Assembly (NCBI GenBank): GCA_031308135.1
Contig: JAHLJT010009436.1
Span: forward strand, 125,558,288 to 125,622,287
Source of the DNA: Acheta domesticus
Lineage: Eukaryota; Arthropoda; Insecta; Orthoptera; Gryllidae
Reading direction: 5' to 3'
DNA: 64,000 nucleotides
Shown here: one piece after another, positions 60,166 to 64,000 of the stretch
How the letters are laid out: each line of letters opens with the position of its first letter
Numbering within the stretch: the stretch's first letter is position 1
Notes under the pieces: model-generated
What the model was told of the DNA's origin: nothing
The model's input: only the letters and a program-made list of their open reading frames with translations
Database searches by the model: none
Translations under genes and position numbers: made by a program

Positions 60166-60627
60166 AACTCTCAGAGATAAAAGAAAAAACGTTCCAAAAC
60201 TGGAACCGTGGGATCAAATGGGATTGAATAAAGGAACATTTCAACAAATGTTGAAAATTTATTGACAAAAAATATTTATCTGCATTGCACAACACTATGA
60301 ACCGTCATCCTCCTATGTAACTCATTGTAATGCTGTCTCAAATCCCCACCCTCTCTCTTTAGCGTTAAGTAATTTATGAACCACCCTTAACCAGTCTTCT
60401 ATCATAATTGCAAAATTAGTATTTAAAATTTGAAGATATTTAAATGCAATGTTCCATTTTCGCCAATTTTGAGGTATATCATTGGTGCGAGTCTATATCA
60501 TATCACTGGTGCGAGGTGTATCATTGGTGCAAAATTGTCATTTTGCAGGAGGACAGAGCTAGTTTTGTAATCTCATAACTATCTTGTTAACTAATTTTGT
60601 AAATTGTTGTTATAAATAATATACTAT

Positions 60628-60633
60628 TTTTAT
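60628..60633 (-). terminator. Candidate polyadenylation signal of the FAR gene
   Basis: AATAAA on the minus strand about 215 bp after the FAR stop. In such AT-rich sequence this hexamer is common, so support is positional only. Confidence 0.35.
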
Positions 60634-60846
60634 TATATAAAAAAACGTTTGAGTTGTTGTGAAGTGATGACACTTGTAGAAGTCTGAGCTTGTACCTGAG
60701 CTGGAATAAAAAACTGAAAAAAAATCAAATTTTTCAACAAAATTTCATTCATACGACAAGGTTTCTTGGTTAATGCTTTCTTCTCATCAGTTGTTACTTT
60801 TTCATGAATTATGTAGCCATCCGCAAGTGTTTTCTGTTTGTAAAAT

Positions 60847-60919
60847 TCAGGAAACAAATATCAAATACAGAGTGCAAAGGAAAAGCGACCATAGAATCCA
60901 CACATTTAACCATTTAAAC
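60847..60919 (-). pseudogene. FAR exon D (C-terminal hydrophobic segment and stop)
   Basis: Acceptor gttgcag; codes FKWLNVWILWSLFLCTLYLI-FVS and TGA (60847-60849). A single C-terminal hydrophobic stretch is typical of insect FARs. A polyadenylation-type AATAAA (minus strand) lies about 215 bp downstream near 60628-60633. Confidence 0.82.
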
Positions 60920-60990
60920 CTGCAACAAAATAATTCGTAAGACATAACAACAAATTAATGCTTAAAAATCACTCATTAACTCCCTCTTAC

Positions 60991-61248
60991 ATTGCCAAAC
61001 GCTTTTGACACTCCGGGAGAGATTCAGGTCTATTTTTCAGGAGATAATGACGAATTCCAAGACAATAATTTTCAACATATGTAGGCCAGTGAATACTGCG
61101 AACATCGAAAGAAAATATTTCTCTCTCACTTTCATCAAGTAAATTACTCAAATTTTGCGTGTTGTAGTCTAGAAATTTCCATTGCTGCGTCATGAAATAC
61201 ATAGTGATATCTTGGGTTCTCAAGAGTTTTCTGTGAAATTTCGCCAAC
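60991..61248 (-). pseudogene. FAR exon C (FAR_C domain)
   Basis: Acceptor gttacag, donor AT|gtaaga; 258 bp, open throughout. It encodes LAKFHRKLLRTQDITMYF then TQQWKFLDYN, FSFDVRSIHWPTYVENYCLG and LPECQKRLA. The F-x-F-D and W-x-x-Y positions are classic for the FAR C-terminal domain. Confidence 0.9.
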
Positions 61249-61469
61249 CTGTAACAGGAAACGTTCAATTAGATTTCACATGTTTTTTAACACTGTGCGA
61301 TACGGTAACATTCTCGTTTTTATGATTAGGATCTACATTATCACAATCTTTTCACTAATTGTTTGATCTTGCTATATCAAGGTAGTCCATATAAATTATA
61401 CTAAAAAATGGCGATCCGGTAAAATGAGTCCCGAAGTTTGAAATTTAACATAGTTACTCAATAGTACCT

Positions 61470-61545
61470 ACGTTAAGTACATCATACTAAAGGGAGTACA
61501 TCATACTGGTACATCACACTTCAGTACATCATACTGGAGTGAGCG
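61470..61545. repeat. Short tandem 'gtacatcatact' repeats
   Basis: Four imperfect units of about 13-18 bp in the FAR intron. Confidence 0.7.
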
Positions 61546-62199
61546 GGGTGAGCAAGAGATGGGGTAACTGTTTAATGGAAGCGTTTGTACGTTTATTGCA
61601 TGTATCTTCGTACCTAACACCCAACATTAGTTCATGAACAAATTAAATCAGATTAACTTTCTTCAAGAAAGATTTTCTTCATTTTAGGTAGGATTTGTGT
61701 TTTATTGCTACAGACCTAAAACTTTTTAATTATTAGTTGTGTCGAGGATTTATTTTAATTTTCTTCTTTAAAAAAATGATGATAAACGTGAAATGAAACC
61801 TGAAATCGATTGATAAACGTCACGTAACGTTTTTAGCACGGCCGATACAATGATTTACCCACCGCGGCAGACCCGGAAGTTCCCCCCTCTCCAACGTTTT
61901 AATACAGACATTTGGCATTAGTGAATTTGATTATCGATGTTGACAAAATGAGATTTGAGAACGGTTTATTTTTTCGGTTCACGTTACTACCATGGGAGAT
62001 TTTCCGTACTTCCTTATTTTAAAGAAAGTTCTGTGGGGTCAGTTGCATGCCAGCGGCTCAACGAATCCCAACATTCTTAGTTCTCAATAAAGTCGAGTGC
62101 AATTTGATATGGAAAGTATTCAGTCAATTAAACACTGGTCTCCATAGTAACATAAGTTTAATCTATCGCATTTTTTTAGCGCAAGGCAAACTCTAATGT

Positions 62200-63058
62200 C
62201 ACAAATTTCCGCTAATGTAAATATTAACGACGTAAAAGGGAAGTAAATTAAATGAAATTTTTGCAATTTTTTTAAAAAACAAAAAAAAATAGAGAAAAAA
62301 CAAAAGGATAGATCAATATGGCGTTTTATGTCATCTAATAGAGTACATTTATCACTACCCCTACCAAATGTTTAAAGAAAAAAATTGGAGCTGTTTTTGA
62401 GAAAAATCATGTGTTTGTAATTTTTTAAATTGCACACATTGCACGCAATATTGCGCGAAAACTACTAAAATTTTCAAAAATGTACACGATCTTCAAGAAA
62501 GAACTCACTATTGAGATTAAATTCTATTTGAGGGAATAATCTCTATCTGCAATTTTGTAGTTGTAGGAAGACGCCGAATAAAATTCAAACTTTCACAATT
62601 TTCGAAAATTCACAGTTATCCGTGAAAATCGGATTGATGCCACCTTAACAAGAGTATTTTTCTCTATTCTTACAAGAAGTTTAAACAAAAAAAATTGGAA
62701 CCGTTTTTGAGAAAATTTTGAAAATGTCCGGAGGGCTTCGTGTAAAGTACCTCCCAAAATTAAAATATCGGTTTCAAATTCAAGGGGCCACGAAATCAGC
62801 CAGACGGATGGACAGACAGACATTTTGCTTTCAATTGGTTTTTCGGTACCAATTACCCACAACCAAGGGATTCTGGCTACACCATGTGTTATGAGATTTT
62901 AACTTTTTTTTCTTAATTTAGCAACTGTATTTATCCACCTTTTCGTTACCAGGGCCCTGTAATAAGCGTTTTTCTGCCGCCAATCCGCCGGTTTTTCGCG
63001 CACCATTACATAACTCTTTCCTTATATTATTCGTACGTATAGTGTACGGAAAAGTAAA
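62200..63058 (-). repeat. Repeat A copy 8, in the FAR intron
   Basis: Inverse orientation, with modules at about 62390 (ggagctgtttttgagaaaaa) and 62698 (ggaaccgtttttgagaaaat), 'gacggatggacagacaga', 'ggctacaccatgtgtta' and the terminal actctttcc..ggaaaagt hairpin. Confidence 0.75.
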
Positions 63059-63119
63059 AATTAATTTCGCTGGGCTAATGACGTAATTCTGGGAAATGTT
63101 GGTGCGCTCAAAAAATTAT

Positions 63120-63136
63120 ATCTATATATCTATCTA

Positions 63137-63213
<77 letters not shown>
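63120..63213. repeat. Compound (TATC)n(TC)n(TA)n microsatellite
   Basis: Three adjoining simple-repeat tracts in the FAR intron, immediately beyond repeat A copy 8. Confidence 0.95.
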
Positions 63214-63216
<3 letters not shown>

Positions 63217-63392
63217 CTTTTAACGTGTTATTACTGAAAAAAATCATCTTGTTTCTTTCTTTAATCTAGATTAAATCACTAAAAAATCTTGTTGATTTTC
63301 TGGTGTAATTTAATATAATTTCTGTTGATCCTCAGCATTAGTATATTTTTATTGTTTTTTACTTATGAATTTCTAGTTATTTTCCTACTCAC

Positions 63393-63830
63393 ATTGTTTT
63401 CTTTCCAATCAAATAAATTAAGCAGTCTATGGTGTAGGCCGGCACTTTTTCCAGGAAGAACATTTGGAAGAAGTAAATAAATCTGTTACTTTGCCACGAA
63501 AAATATGGATAAGACAGTAGTTGTTCCACTGGCTTTTGTATAGCTGAACGGGTACAATGTTGTGTGAACTCCCCACATGTAATGGGATTGAGTTGACCAC
63601 TACAGCAGTGGTACACTTGAATGCTGGAGGTGGCTGATGTATTGGCTGCACGCCAAGCGGCACATATTGTGAGATTGACAACAATATCCGCTGGTATTAT
63701 ATCTACAATCGTGTGACCATTTCCTCGTAATACATGAAGAAGCATCCTTAAAGGATGCCGGTCACAAACAGAGTGGGACCGTTCCAGCTGTCAGTCCAGC
63801 CAGAAATAGGTTCTTGAATGGAAGACAACA
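63393..63830 (-). pseudogene. FAR exon B with nonsense codon and 1-base deletion
   Basis: Acceptor tttattacag, donor AT|gtgagt. The exon starts with two bases of a split codon and ends with two, so an intact one would be 439 bp or another length of that phase; it is 438 bp, which independently shows one missing base. The frame reads SSIQEPISGWTDSWNGPTLF to a TAA where a Lys codon is expected, continues GCFFMYYEEMVT, then must shift near 63706 to read DIIPADIVVNLTICAAWRAA and IQVYHCCSGQLNPIT. The usual Trp of 'NPITWGEF' is Cys. Confidence 0.85.
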
Positions 63831-63936
63831 CTGTAATAAATAAAAGATATATCACTGATTATTTTCAGAAGAATATCTCAAAATGAGTGATATATTATTA
63901 ATTGTGTTACAAGATTTCACTTGCAATATCACTTAC

Positions 63937-64000
63937 CAATTGACGGTCTAACTACGGCAATAGGAAGTTTTGTGTGATATTTCTGCATCATATCCTCAGC
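63937..64000 (-). pseudogene. FAR exon A (partial at window edge)
   Basis: Reads AEDMMQKYHTKLPIAVVRPS-I, then G|gtaagt. The I/V-V-R-P-S-I block ends the NAD(P)-binding domain of FARs. The frame is open and the exon begins beyond the window. Confidence 0.88.

Larger units (their letters stand above)
60847..64000 (-). pseudogene. Fatty acyl-CoA reductase (FAR), 3' part, with two disabling changes; runs off right edge
   Basis: Four exons in correct phase encode the end of the NAD(P)-binding domain (LPIAVVRPSI), the linker (EPISGWTDSWNGP) and most of the C-terminal 'sterile'/FAR_C domain (FSFDVRSIHWPTYVENYCLG), ending in a hydrophobic C-terminal segment. FARs reduce fatty acyl-CoA to primary alcohol with NADPH, for wax, pheromone or cuticular lipid. 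They are membrane-associated and multiply duplicated in insects. The second visible exon has an in-frame TAA (63748-63750) and lacks one base near 63706; the other exons are intact and all splice sites are canonical. The copy kept its introns, so it is not a processed pseudogene. The Rossmann glycine motif and YxxxK catalytic site lie outside the window. Sequence error is the alternative explanation. Confidence 0.85.

Noticed and set aside
63695..63770. A hidden small intron that would remove both FAR lesions
   Set aside because: The only GT-AG pair spanning both (from ctgttt|gtgacc to ttgtag|) gives a stop at once and would delete conserved residues.
1..64000. CRISPR array, bacterial operon, phage or rRNA genes
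   Set aside because: No regularly spaced repeat-spacer pattern, no ribosome-binding-site gene strings, no rRNA sequence; all evidence is eukaryotic.

Overview
The window is nuclear DNA of an animal, almost certainly an insect. It is AT-rich with short, widely spaced exons on the minus strand, GT-AG introns, and a dense, decayed set of insect-type transposons (mariner, Jockey-like LINE, R2-like LINE, copia, piggyBac, hAT and Helitron relics). I cannot name the species. There are no bacterial operons, CRISPR arrays or rRNA genes.

Two host genes can be reconstructed by reading exons and checking intron phase. (1) Positions 52343 down to 24319 (minus) hold a ten-exon gene for a 12-TM major facilitator transporter of the SV2/SVOP/organic-ion-transporter type, about 584 residues. 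All nine junctions join in phase. Its introns, up to about 5.4 kb, house most of the repeats in the middle of the window. (2) Positions 64000 down to 60847 (minus) hold the 3' part of a fatty acyl-CoA reductase (FAR) gene running off the right edge. Four exons are visible. One carries a nonsense codon and a 1-base deletion, so this copy looks like a young pseudogene unless the assembly is wrong there. Both genes lie on the same strand, about 8.5 kb apart; nothing suggests they work together.

The left third (1-24000) has no recognisable host gene. It holds fragments of two abundant dispersed repeats, called A and B here, a Jockey-like LINE (3345-5420), a piggyBac-type MITE (7396-7981), a solo LTR with a perfect 4-bp target duplication that splits a small ORF (10441-10933), a large palindrome (13526-13755), a mariner with inverted repeats interrupted by repeat B (13814-15402), an unassigned 200-codon ORF (16012-16614), a tRNA-like SINE head (about 18357-18421) and a hAT-type MITE with an 8-bp duplication (22404-23118). 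A GC/CpG-rich island at about 2740-3190 is the best promoter-like candidate there.

In the middle (24300-52350) the transporter introns contain two Helitron-like 3' ends, a 166-bp palindrome, a repeat B copy with a TG microsatellite, an R2-like retrotransposon relic, a long repeat A copy with about 305-bp internal periodicity, a foldback element and a GC-rich 11-bp minisatellite against one splice acceptor. On the right, between the two genes, lie nested repeat A copies, a copia pol fragment joined in frame to a transposase fragment, a purine-rich tract and a piggyBac relic.

I found no convincing new biological system. The most interesting structures are repeat A, the minisatellite/splice-acceptor arrangement, the broken FAR exon and the ORF split by the solo LTR. 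Repeat boundaries are estimates made by eye.
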